From Leptospiraceae bacterium (GTDB taxonomy: Bacteria > Spirochaetota > Leptospiria > Leptospirales > Leptonemataceae): 64,000 nucleotides of DNA. The translations under genes were made by a program, and so were the position numbers. Positions within the stretch are counted from its first letter, which is position 1; every line of letters starts with the position of its first letter. The DNA lies in the NCBI GenBank assembly GCA_025059995.1, contig JANXCF010000002.1:310001-374000 (forward strand). Direction: 5' to 3'. The notes under the pieces were generated by a model. That model made no database searches, was not told the origin of the DNA, and was given only the letters and a program-made list of their open reading frames with translations. Shown piece after piece: positions 28,092 to 36,287 of the stretch.

Positions 28092-28733
28092 ATGAGATTA
28101 CTGAATCATGAAGCTCAAGAAGAAACAAGAAAGATCCTGTCGGAAATGAGAGATGATGTAAAAATGATTCTTTTTGTTTCTGATGATGGTTGCATGTATT
28201 GTGAAGATACAAAGCAATTAATATCAGAAGTTGCTGAGTTATCCCCCAAGCTTCAATTCGAAGTTTACAATTTTGATTTTAGTCGAGAAAAAGCAGAATA
28301 TTATCAAGTAGATAAAGTTCCTGCTCTCATTTTAGAGAACAAACGAGATTATGGGATTCGTTTTTATGGTATTCCCTCAGGTTATGAATTTGGAACTTTA
28401 CTTCAAGATTTGATTTATGTATCCAACCTAAAAACTGATCTTTCACCAAAAACTCTTGACTTCATACGAAACCACATTAAACAACCTATTCATATTCAAG
28501 TGTTTGTGACTCCCACTTGTCCGTATTGTCCAAGAGCTGTTCTTTTAGCGCATTCCTTTGCTTTGGAAAGTGAATATGTGCGAGCAGACATGATAGAAGC
28601 AACCGAATTTCCTGACTTATCAAGAAAATATAGAGTCTTTGGTGTTCCCAAGACTGTGATTAATGATCGGATTCATATAGAAGGAGCAGTTCCAGAATCA
28701 GTCTTCATCAAGAAACTTCAAGAAATCCTCTAA
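28092..28733 (+). CDS. Glutaredoxin-like protein disulfide oxidoreductase (PDO)
   Basis: 213 aa, the length of PfPDO-type proteins. Two thioredoxin-fold units: the first with C34-M-Y-C37 (DDGCMYCEDT) and cis-Pro in DKVPALI, the second with C143-P-Y-C146 (TPTCPYCPRAV) and cis-Pro in FGVPKTV. In characterised homologues the C-terminal CPYC site is the main redox centre, forming or shuffling protein disulfides in the cytoplasm. No signal peptide. This family is concentrated in thermophiles with intracellular disulfides. Own promoter and strong RBS; flanked by minus-strand genes. Confidence 0.88.
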   Translation: MRLLNHEAQEETRKILSEMRDDVKMILFVSDDGCMYCEDTKQLISEVAELSPKLQFEVYNFDFSREKAEYYQVDKVPALILENKRDYGIRFYGIPSGYEFGTLLQDLIYVSNLKTDLSPKTLDFIRNHIKQPIHIQVFVTPTCPYCPRAVLLAHSFALESEYVRADMIEATEFPDLSRKYRVFGVPKTVINDRIHIEGAVPESVFIKKLQEIL

Positions 28734-28742
28734 AAGCGATTT

Positions 28743-29369
28743 TTAGTTTTGAAGAGCATTCATTATTTTTTCTACTACAAGATGGAGGTTTTCTTTTTTG
28801 AGGGAGGATACTGCAATACTTTTTTCAAAAATAAGAGGTTCTAATTTCCATCGTGCGATGCGATCAATACGTTCATTATGTTTTAATTTATCCCATTTAC
28901 TTCGTATGACAAAAAAAGGCTTTTGATGGTCAAGGCAGTAATCAATGATTGATAGTTCTTCCTCTTGAAACTCTCTTCGAACATCTACAATCAACAAAAG
29001 AATTTTTAAATGAGGATTTTTGGCAATATACTGGTCTATCATCACGCGTAGGTTTTGGATTTCGGTTTTTGTTGCTTCCGAATATCCATACCCCGGCAAG
29101 TCTACTAAAAAGAATTCTTTGTATAAGTTTTTGTAAGAAGGAATGTAATAATAATTGATAGTTCTTGTTTTTCCGGGTTTTGATGAGGTTTTTGCAAGGT
29201 CTTTATGATTGCACAGAGCATTAATCAGACTAGATTTTCCTGAGTTGGATCTTCCAGTGATAGCAACAACGGGGATGGGTGGGATCTTCGCTTGGTTTAT
29301 CGCTTCTATATGAGAAAAAGCCCTATAAAACCTTGCGTTTGGAAAATATGAAATCTTACTCATACCCAA
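28743..29369 (-). CDS. engB: Ribosome biogenesis GTPase EngB/YsxC
   Basis: 208 aa. Walker A AITGRSNSGKSSLINAL, switch region SSKPGKTRTINYYYI, G3 VDLPGYGYSEATK and G4-like RSKWDKLKHNE are all in order. Family members are needed for 50S assembly and cell-cycle progression. The start overlaps the end of the GDPD gene by 14 bases. Confidence 0.95.
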   Translation of the reverse strand: MGMSKISYFPNARFYRAFSHIEAINQAKIPPIPVVAITGRSNSGKSSLINALCNHKDLAKTSSKPGKTRTINYYYIPSYKNLYKEFFLVDLPGYGYSEATKTEIQNLRVMIDQYIAKNPHLKILLLIVDVRREFQEEELSIIDYCLDHQKPFFVIRSKWDKLKHNERIDRIARWKLEPLIFEKSIAVSSLKKENLHLVVEKIMNALQN

Positions 29370-30393
29370 GAGAAGTTAAGATCTTGGGTATTGATATTTC
29401 TTTGTATGTTTCGGGGTAAAAGAATTCAAGTGCCATCTCGGCTTTATCGGTGAAAATCCCACTACTACCAAACCAATGAAGAAGAATCATTTGAAAAGGC
29501 TGATTGATGGTATAATGATGAACTAAAATCCCTTCTTTCAGAGCTCGGTATTGATTCCAAGGATAACCCAGATAACCAGAAGCTCCCAAGTGGGCACCCA
29601 GTTCCTTTGTGATACGAATTAGGTTTGCAAAACCCTGATGTTCTTTTTCTGCCTCTTCATCTACGAGAAACACACGAGGTACTTTGGGTGCGTATTTCTT
29701 GAACTGCTTTACGCTTTCAATCTCAAAGGATTGTAAAATCACTTTTGCGTACTTTGCGGACTGGGAGGGCTGGCTTTTGCTTTGGATGGGAGGATTCCCC
29801 AGAGCTTCAAGATCAACTTCCTCAGGAGAAATCCATCCAGTTTCTAAAAGAAGTAAAATCATTTCTTTTTCTATCCCAGGGTATTTGTGTGCCAATTTTG
29901 TTTCTAAGTAAAGTCCAAGGATGGGTTTTTGCTTCGCAATCTGAGCTAATTCTTTTAAAGTCAGAATCTTCGTATTTTTAAAAGAACTTCTGGCTCGATC
30001 GGGAAACTTTTCGTTAAACCAGCTTCCTGCATCCAGTTCCATTAATTCTTTATAAGTGAAATTTCCAATTTCTTCTTCAACGCGATCAGGAAAAACATCT
30101 TTTATGTTTGTAGTTCGTTTTAAGTCTTTGTCATGAAAACATATCAACACACCATCCTTTGTTCGTTGGATGTCAGCCTCTAAGTACAAATCCTTCCCTA
30201 ATTCCATCGCTGCCAAGTAAGCAGGTAATGTTTCTTCAGGAGCATAAAAAGAAAGTCCTCGATGTGCCATTACCACAGGATAAGGAATTCGATTTTTCTC
30301 TGCAATTTCTTGATTCATGCTCTTTAATTGAAACCAAAAGACACCAACACCAAAAATCAAAAGAAGTAAAATGACAAAAATTGCTCTATACAT
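29356..30393 (-). CDS. Glycerophosphodiester phosphodiesterase
   Basis: 345 aa. One N-terminal membrane helix (about 3-18) and a GDPD TIM barrel: VMAHRGLSFYAPEETLPAY, EADIQRTKDGVLICFHD, then LTLKELAQIA and LYLETKLAHKYPG. Catalytic His and metal-ligand Glu/Asp are all present. It hydrolyses glycerophosphodiesters to glycerol 3-phosphate and an alcohol on the outer face of the inner membrane. Lies between panC and engB on the same strand with very short gaps. Confidence 0.92.
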   Translation of the reverse strand: MYRAIFVILLLLIFGVGVFWFQLKSMNQEIAEKNRIPYPVVMAHRGLSFYAPEETLPAYLAAMELGKDLYLEADIQRTKDGVLICFHDKDLKRTTNIKDVFPDRVEEEIGNFTYKELMELDAGSWFNEKFPDRARSSFKNTKILTLKELAQIAKQKPILGLYLETKLAHKYPGIEKEMILLLLETGWISPEEVDLEALGNPPIQSKSQPSQSAKYAKVILQSFEIESVKQFKKYAPKVPRVFLVDEEAEKEHQGFANLIRITKELGAHLGASGYLGYPWNQYRALKEGILVHHYTINQPFQMILLHWFGSSGIFTDKAEMALEFFYPETYKEISIPKILTSLGYE

Positions 30394-30398
30394 AATGC

Positions 30399-31256
30399 TT
30401 AATCTTTTTTTAACTCTATATTATCAATCAATCTTACATTTTCCGTATAAACGGCTACTGCAATAAGATCGTTTTCTCGGACCTTTTCCACACTTTCCAG
30501 AGTGATGGGATCTACAATTTCCACATATTCTACACGATTTAAACTTCCAGTTTCGATGATGTCTTTGATGATTTCTTTCAATACGTTGGGTTGAGTTTCT
30601 CCTTTCATCCACTCATTTTTGGCTATACGCAAAGCCCGAGAAATTAAAACAGCATCGTTGTAGCTTTTTTCAGAAAGACGAACATTTCTAGAGCTCATTG
30701 CTAATCCTGATTCTTCTCGCACAAGTGGACAACCAACAATTTCTATATCTAAGTTGAGTTCTTCCACCATTTTTTGAATGATACGATATTGTTGGTAATC
30801 CTTTTTCCCAAAGTAAGCTTTATTTGGTTCCACCAAATGAAAAAGTTTTAGAACCACCAGCAATACGCCTTGAAAGTGCCCTGGTCGATACAAACCACAT
30901 AGTTTATTCGTCAAACTGGGTATGTCTAAAGTGATCGTGGGTTTTGTGGGATAAATTTCTTCCAATTCAGGAGCAAAAACCAAATCCACGTTTTCTTGTT
31001 GTAAAAGACGTAAATCTCTTTCCAAATCCCTTGGATAATTTTTCAAATCCTCTTCTGAATTGAATTGAATCGGATTTACGAAAATGCTTACCACAATAAA
31101 ATCACACTCTTTTTGAGCCTCTCTTACTAAAGAAAGATGCCCTTCATGTAAATAACCCATTGTTGGTATAAAACCAATGGTTTTATTATCTCTTTTTGCC
31201 TGATGGATTTCTTCTTTTAGGTTCTTAATTTTTTTTACTAATTTTAGCGTTTTCAT
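30399..31256 (-). CDS. panC: Pantothenate synthetase
   Basis: 285 aa. ATP-dependent condensation of pantoate and beta-alanine. FIPTMGYLHEGHLSLVREA holds the HIGH-type nucleotide motif. FVNPIQFNSEEDLKNYPRD, YFGKKDYQQYRI and AMSSRNVRLS are diagnostic. Pantothenate feeds CoA and the phosphopantetheine arm used by the ACP at 60653. The start lies 32 bases inside the ogt gene, a normal overlap for this genome. Confidence 0.96.
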   Translation of the reverse strand: MKTLKLVKKIKNLKEEIHQAKRDNKTIGFIPTMGYLHEGHLSLVREAQKECDFIVVSIFVNPIQFNSEEDLKNYPRDLERDLRLLQQENVDLVFAPELEEIYPTKPTITLDIPSLTNKLCGLYRPGHFQGVLLVVLKLFHLVEPNKAYFGKKDYQQYRIIQKMVEELNLDIEIVGCPLVREESGLAMSSRNVRLSEKSYNDAVLISRALRIAKNEWMKGETQPNVLKEIIKDIIETGSLNRVEYVEIVDPITLESVEKVRENDLIAVAVYTENVRLIDNIELKKD

Positions 31257-31719
31257 GTTTCAATAACCATTTTTTTATTTCAATTCCTCCGGCAAATCCA
31301 ACTAAGGATTCATTTTTTCCTATCACCCTATGACAAGGAATGAGGATGGGGATAGGGTTTTTTCTACAAGCTTGACCAACAGCTCTCGCATAGGATTTGG
31401 AAAATCCTGCACGGACAGCTAATTCCTCGTAAGACACGACTTCTCCCATAGGAATTTTGTTCAGTTCTTTCCAAACCTGAATTTGAAACTCCGTTCCTTC
31501 TAAAATGAAGTTTGGTTTGTTTTTGAGGGGTAGGTGATGAAAATAGTTATGGAAGTATTCTACTACTACTTTTATGAATTTTTTTTGGTGTTGGTCTAGG
31601 GGATTTGTCTGAATTTCTTTGGTTTCTTTTAAAAACCGAATTTTTTTGATAAAGTATTCGTTTTGGTATGCAATTTCTATTTCTAAAAAAACAGGTGGAT
31701 GATGGTAATGATAAATCAT
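31225..31719 (-). CDS. ogt: Methylated-DNA--protein-cysteine methyltransferase
   Basis: 164 aa. The C-terminal catalytic domain is intact with the acceptor Cys in PILIPCHRVIGKNE and the DNA-recognition helix VSYEELAVRAGFSKSYARAVG. It repairs O6-alkylguanine by suicidal transfer. The N-terminal ribonuclease-like domain is present but short, as in Ogt. Overlaps the phosphatase gene upstream by four bases and panC downstream. Confidence 0.93.
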   Translation of the reverse strand: MIYHYHHPPVFLEIEIAYQNEYFIKKIRFLKETKEIQTNPLDQHQKKFIKVVVEYFHNYFHHLPLKNKPNFILEGTEFQIQVWKELNKIPMGEVVSYEELAVRAGFSKSYARAVGQACRKNPIPILIPCHRVIGKNESLVGFAGGIEIKKWLLKHENAKISKKN

Positions 31720-32219
31720 TTTTTGAGTTCTCGTTCAAGGATAAAGTTCAATAGGTTTTCAGAAGTTCTTAAAATGATTTTTTGAACCTCCACAAATTTG
31801 GAATAACCACTATAATAGGGATCAGGAACGTCTGGGACGTGATGGGAATTTATCACTTCGGGATCGAATTCCCGAAAAAGAAAAACTTTCTTTTGATGAT
31901 CATTATTGTTTCCTAATTTCAAAATATCTGAATAATTATAATGATCCATTGCAATGATATAGTCAAAATCATCAAGGTCCTTATAGGTTAATTGCCTTGC
32001 TTTGTGTTGGATAGTGATCCCCATTTCTAACCCCGCTTTTATGGTATTGGGATGAGGAGATTCTCCTATGTGATAAGCACTAACCCCAGCTGCATCAACA
32101 TGAAAATACTCTTCTAACTTTTTATCTCTAATGAGTTTGATAAAAGTTCCTTTAGCGGCAGGAGAACGACAAATGTTTCCATGACATACAAAAAGAACCC
32201 GAATTTTCTTTTTCTCCAT
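31716..32219 (-). CDS. Low-molecular-weight protein-tyrosine phosphatase
   Basis: 167 aa. The P loop CHGNICRSPAAKG (C-x5-R-S) near the N-terminus and the DVPDPYYSG general-acid loop near the C-terminus are canonical. Substrates are unknown; family members dephosphorylate phosphotyrosine proteins or, in the ArsC branch, reduce arsenate. The DPDPYYSG form favours phosphatase. First gene of the ogt-panC-GDPD-engB run. Confidence 0.92.
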   Translation of the reverse strand: MEKKKIRVLFVCHGNICRSPAAKGTFIKLIRDKKLEEYFHVDAAGVSAYHIGESPHPNTIKAGLEMGITIQHKARQLTYKDLDDFDYIIAMDHYNYSDILKLGNNNDHQKKVFLFREFDPEVINSHHVPDVPDPYYSGYSKFVEVQKIILRTSENLLNFILERELKK

Positions 32220-32341
32220 CTTTTGAAGTTTCTAAAAACTTTTCTTTTTTGTCAAATCAAAACACCAGAATTTATGTTATACATTTTTTTACTAAGAAAA
32301 ATTTATAAAAAATAAATATTTTTCAATTTTCAGCGAAACAC

Positions 32342-33784
32342 TCATATTGGAAGAATTATCACAAAAATAGCACCGCCTTCAGGATTATCTTTGATAAAAA
32401 CTGATCCTTTGTGGATTCTTACGATTTGCCTTACAATTGATAAACCCAAACCAGTGCCACCTTCTTTACGAGAGCGATCCTTATCAATTCGAAAAAACCT
32501 TTCGAAGATTTTTTCTTTATACTCATCTGGTATACCAGGACCATAATCCTTCACAGAAATCGATACTTTACCGTGATTGAACTTTTCTACAATGATTTCG
32601 ATTTTATCATTTTCTTTTGAATATCTCGCAGCATTACTAACTAAGTTTAAGATCAGATGTTCCAGCAAAAGTGGATCAGCGTAAATCTTAGGGACATTTC
32701 CAAGAAATTTATAAATTATCTTTAGATTTTTCGTTTTTAAAATACCTTCAATGATATAGTTTAATTCTGAAAAAAATTGCCTTAAATCCAACTCAATCGG
32801 ATGGAAAGGATATGATTTTGATTCTAAAGACGAAATCATCACCATATCATTAATGATCCTTTCCATTCTTTCTGCATTTCTTAAAATGCCTTCTAAAAAA
32901 GTAGTTATCAGTTTGTCTTTGGCATTAAGTTCTATCCGATCCAGTAAAGTTTCTGTGTAGCCTTTGATACTCGTGATGGGGGTTTTTAACTCATGACTTG
33001 CATTTTGTAAGAAATCTTCTCGCAATCGCTTGACGTTTTGTTCCTGAGTTATATCATTGATTATGAACAAATAAAGCTTTTCATTTTCTTGAGGTGAATT
33101 TAAGCCTTGGAACGATATAGGATAATAGCGAAGTTGATAGTAATGATCTTTATTAGAGAACTCAAAGATATTCTGATCAATCTTGTATCCACCAAAAACA
33201 TATTCAGAATTTTTCCCGTATAAAACTTTATAAATTATATCCAAGATAGTAGAATTTTTAATCACTTCGAAATAATTACTGCCAATAAGCTCATTGGTTT
33301 TATTATATCTTTCTTCTATGGTATAGCAAAATTTTTCCTGAACAAATTCATTAATGTATAGAATTTTTCCATCATGATGTAGGCACAAAACCCCTTCTTT
33401 CAGGTTGTTTAAAAGGGCATTCAAAAGACTTTTTTCTAAATTGAGTTCCTCTAAGTGCTTTGAGAATCGATTCAAAAAATCATGAGTATAATTTTTTAAT
33501 AATTGGATTTCCGAAATCTTTGTTTGGATGCTATCGAAGTTATCAACCTTGGGGAATTTTTCAAATTGTAGGAGAATTTGCTTAATAGGAATTACAATGT
33601 AATTGCTAGTTCTAATGATCAAATAAATCGTAAACAAATACAAACCAAGAGTAACAGGAATAAAGACAAAGATTCTCTGAAAAAAAATGGTATTATCTTT
33701 TAGATAAACAACGAAAAACGAAAAAAGAAAAATTACGTAAAAAGCAGTTACTATAAGAATAAGCCGATAGAGAATACCTTTCAT
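32342..33784 (-). CDS. PhoR-like membrane sensor histidine kinase
   Basis: 480 aa. Two N-terminal membrane helices (about 5-30 and 38-60), a linker, a PAS domain (about 115-240; LNNLKEGVLCLHHDGKILYI), then a complete kinase core: H box ASHELKTPITSIKGYTE, N box LILNLVSNAARYSKEND, G1 VKDYGPGIPDEYKE, F box ERFFRIDKDRSRKEGG and G2 GTGLGLSIVRQIVRIHKG. All motifs are canonical, unlike the kinase pair at the left edge. The response regulator gene is 24 bases upstream, so they form a two-component system. Confidence 0.93.
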   Translation of the reverse strand: MKGILYRLILIVTAFYVIFLFSFFVVYLKDNTIFFQRIFVFIPVTLGLYLFTIYLIIRTSNYIVIPIKQILLQFEKFPKVDNFDSIQTKISEIQLLKNYTHDFLNRFSKHLEELNLEKSLLNALLNNLKEGVLCLHHDGKILYINEFVQEKFCYTIEERYNKTNELIGSNYFEVIKNSTILDIIYKVLYGKNSEYVFGGYKIDQNIFEFSNKDHYYQLRYYPISFQGLNSPQENEKLYLFIINDITQEQNVKRLREDFLQNASHELKTPITSIKGYTETLLDRIELNAKDKLITTFLEGILRNAERMERIINDMVMISSLESKSYPFHPIELDLRQFFSELNYIIEGILKTKNLKIIYKFLGNVPKIYADPLLLEHLILNLVSNAARYSKENDKIEIIVEKFNHGKVSISVKDYGPGIPDEYKEKIFERFFRIDKDRSRKEGGTGLGLSIVRQIVRIHKGSVFIKDNPEGGAIFVIILPI

Positions 33785-33808
33785 TCCAAAGGAAAAAGAA
33801 AAATCAAA

Positions 33809-34546
33809 TCAATTCCCTCGGAAACGATAGCCAACTCCGCGTATGGTTTCTAATCGATGTTTCTCTTCTCCTAATTTCTCTCGAAGTCGCTTGATATTCA
33901 CGTCCACAGTTCGGTCGGAAACATAAACTTCTCTACCCCATACTCTATCTAAAAGTTTATCTCTTGTAAAAGCGATGTCGGGATTTTCCATGAATAACTT
34001 CAAAAGTTTAAATTCAATTAAAGTTAAGTCCACTTCTCGTCCATTGATGGTAACTCTATGAGCAGTTTTGTTCATGTGGATTCCACCGATTGTAATGGAA
34101 CCTTCTTGTAGTTCTTCATCACCTCTATGTCTGCGAAGAACCGCTTTTACTCTTGCAATCAATTCCCTCGGACTAAAGGGTTTTCTAATATAATCATCTG
34201 CTCCAATCTCTAACCCTAAGATTGCATCCAACTCTCCTGATTTCGCTGTTACCATAATCACGGGAACATTGTAATGGGATTTAATTTTTTTACATAAATC
34301 TAAGCCATTGATTCCAGGTATCATGATGTCCAACAAAATGATATCAGGAAGGTTCTTTTGAATTTTGTTCCATGCATCAATTCCATTGTCAGTTTTTGAG
34401 ACAATGAATCCTTCCGCTTCTAAGTTATAAGCTAAAATGTTTTGGATATCTTCTTCGTCTTCTACAATAAGAGCTCTAAGCCCTTGCATTTCACTTTTAT
34501 CTTTTGAGTTGGTTTTTTGTTGTGAGATTTGTGTGGAATTATTCAT
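33809..34546 (-). CDS. OmpR/PhoB-family response regulator
   Basis: 245 aa. A ~20-residue Ser/Gln/Lys tail is followed by a receiver domain (ALIVEDEEDIQNILAYNLEA, phospho-Asp in DIILLDIMIPGINGLDL, conserved Thr/Lys in VTAKSGE and YIRKPFS) and a winged-helix domain (DLTLIEFKLLKLFMENPDIA, SDRTVDVNIKRLREKLG, ETIRGVGYRF). It pairs with the downstream PhoR-like kinase. Phosphate control is a guess by resemblance; no pst or phoU gene is present. Confidence 0.93.
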   Translation of the reverse strand: MNNSTQISQQKTNSKDKSEMQGLRALIVEDEEDIQNILAYNLEAEGFIVSKTDNGIDAWNKIQKNLPDIILLDIMIPGINGLDLCKKIKSHYNVPVIMVTAKSGELDAILGLEIGADDYIRKPFSPRELIARVKAVLRRHRGDEELQEGSITIGGIHMNKTAHRVTINGREVDLTLIEFKLLKLFMENPDIAFTRDKLLDRVWGREVYVSDRTVDVNIKRLREKLGEEKHRLETIRGVGYRFRGN

Positions 34547-34611
34547 GAATGCGAGATTATCAATTATTTTTTACAAGAAGATTTCAAATCCATTAATAAT
34601 GATAATGACTC

Positions 34612-34682
34612 AGCGGGTGAGGGGACTCGAACCCCCTCCAAAAGCTTGGAAGGCTTTTGTGCTGCCGTTACACCACACCCGC
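34612..34682 (-). tRNA. tRNA-Gly (TCC anticodon)
   Basis: On the minus strand it starts GCGGGTG and ends CACCCGC plus discriminator T. Anticodon arm AAAGC-CTTCCAA-GCTTT gives anticodon TCC, and the T arm contains GGTTCGAGTCC. The acceptor stem pairs fully. 71 bases without CCA. Confidence 0.96.
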
Positions 34683-34750
34683 AGGTAATCTACAATTTTT
34701 CATTACCTATCATTTCGTCAATTCAAAATCAGAGCAAATTTTAAGTTTGT

Positions 34751-36205
34751 TTAAATATATTGTATGATGTTTTTGCCAGCTTGCTTTGCCAGAAGAAGAA
34801 GAGCATCAGCGGATCTTAACAACTGATGGTGATCGTTAACATCTTCTGGATATGAAGCAATTCCCATAGAAAATTGGATTTTTATGATGTTATGGGAATC
34901 TATCATGATTTCTTTTTGGTTGATAACTTCTTTTAGTTGTTTTGAGAAGGCAATTGCTTTATCTTTTGACGTGTTAGGCATAAGGATGATAAACTCATCA
35001 CCGCCGTAACGAAAAACGTAGAAATTATGATTGTATGATCTTAGAATTTCCGAAAATTCCCATAATACTTTATCACCAACTTCATGTCCATATTGATCAT
35101 TGATTTGCTTAAAATTATCTAAATCTAACAGCAATAGGGACAAGGAATTATTGGTTTTTTTTGATTCTTTGAATTTATTCTGAACTATGAATCGAAAATA
35201 TCGAATGTTATAAAGTTCTGTCAAAGGATCTTTAATCGCCATCATCTCAATATTTTTATAGTATTCCCTTACTCCATAGGCAGACCAGAGAAATAGAGCG
35301 AAAGGAATCAAACTTATGAAACTTAAAATAAAAAAATTCCTGAAAGCTGCATTCTTTTTTTCTTTTAGGTAAAATAAAATCTCGTCATGATGATACTGGT
35401 AAAAATCAAGTAAAGATTGAATGTTCTCATTATAAATTTTTTGGATTTCCTTGTCTCTATAAATAATAGGTTGCATTCCATTGATTATCATTTGGTTACG
35501 TATGTTTTGGATGATATTATTGTTTTTGATTTTAATAAGTTTTTCTCTAAATTTCTCTGGTGAAATGTTGATCATACCTATGGTATACAATTTTTGTAGT
35601 TCAACTGCCTCTAAGAATTCCTTGAATAATCTCTGTTTGATTTCTGGTGGAATTTGAACAAAGTTTAATAGAAATAAAATTTCTTTTTCTTTATAAGCAT
35701 TTTCCAGAATAATGAAGAAAATGGTTTTTCCTAATAGAAAACGATAGAGCTCTATGTCACTTATTTTGTATTTATAATAAATTTTTGTTTCTCTGATGAT
35801 GTTGCTGATACTATCGGTATAGGTTCTATAAACTTCATATAAGGAAATACCATCCTTTGGATTGTTTCGAATATAATTGATCTTTTGGAGTAATTCCTCA
35901 GTTAATAGTAATTCTTGTTCATTTAAATTTCTATTTCCATAGATATTCTTTTTGATTTCATTAAAGAGAGATTGATTTGAGATAGTCGTATGTAAAAGAA
36001 ACTCTCGTTCTTTTTGTAAATCCATTGTCAGAACAATACGTTTATTGAGATCAAAAACAGAATACTCAGATTTGTAAACTTCCTTTAAAGGTTGAATTGC
36101 CAGAATATAAAACAGAAAACTAGCAGAGAAAAATAATAAAACCAACGGTGAAAATAAAACTATAATCAGTTTGGTTTTTTGCAATTTCTGCGATATCATT
36201 TTCAT
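34751..36205 (-). CDS. Membrane diguanylate cyclase (GGDEF)
   Basis: 484 aa. An N-terminal helix (about 10-35), a ~240-residue extracytoplasmic helical sensor region, a second membrane helix (about 292-312), and a C-terminal GGDEF domain (about 325-484). The active-site motif is RYGGDEFIILMP and the metal/substrate residues are LLLDLDNFKQINDQYGHEVG. It should make cyclic di-GMP. No RxxD inhibitory site is obvious at the expected position. Upstream of tRNA-Gly and the two-component genes on the same strand. Confidence 0.93.
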   Translation of the reverse strand: MKMISQKLQKTKLIIVLFSPLVLLFFSASFLFYILAIQPLKEVYKSEYSVFDLNKRIVLTMDLQKEREFLLHTTISNQSLFNEIKKNIYGNRNLNEQELLLTEELLQKINYIRNNPKDGISLYEVYRTYTDSISNIIRETKIYYKYKISDIELYRFLLGKTIFFIILENAYKEKEILFLLNFVQIPPEIKQRLFKEFLEAVELQKLYTIGMINISPEKFREKLIKIKNNNIIQNIRNQMIINGMQPIIYRDKEIQKIYNENIQSLLDFYQYHHDEILFYLKEKKNAAFRNFFILSFISLIPFALFLWSAYGVREYYKNIEMMAIKDPLTELYNIRYFRFIVQNKFKESKKTNNSLSLLLLDLDNFKQINDQYGHEVGDKVLWEFSEILRSYNHNFYVFRYGGDEFIILMPNTSKDKAIAFSKQLKEVINQKEIMIDSHNIIKIQFSMGIASYPEDVNDHHQLLRSADALLLLAKQAGKNIIQYI

Positions 36206-36287
36206 ACTTTATTCTAAATATATGCTCGTAACTGCAATGATTTTTTAAGAAATTAATTTTTTTTTATCTTTATACGAAACCAAAAAA

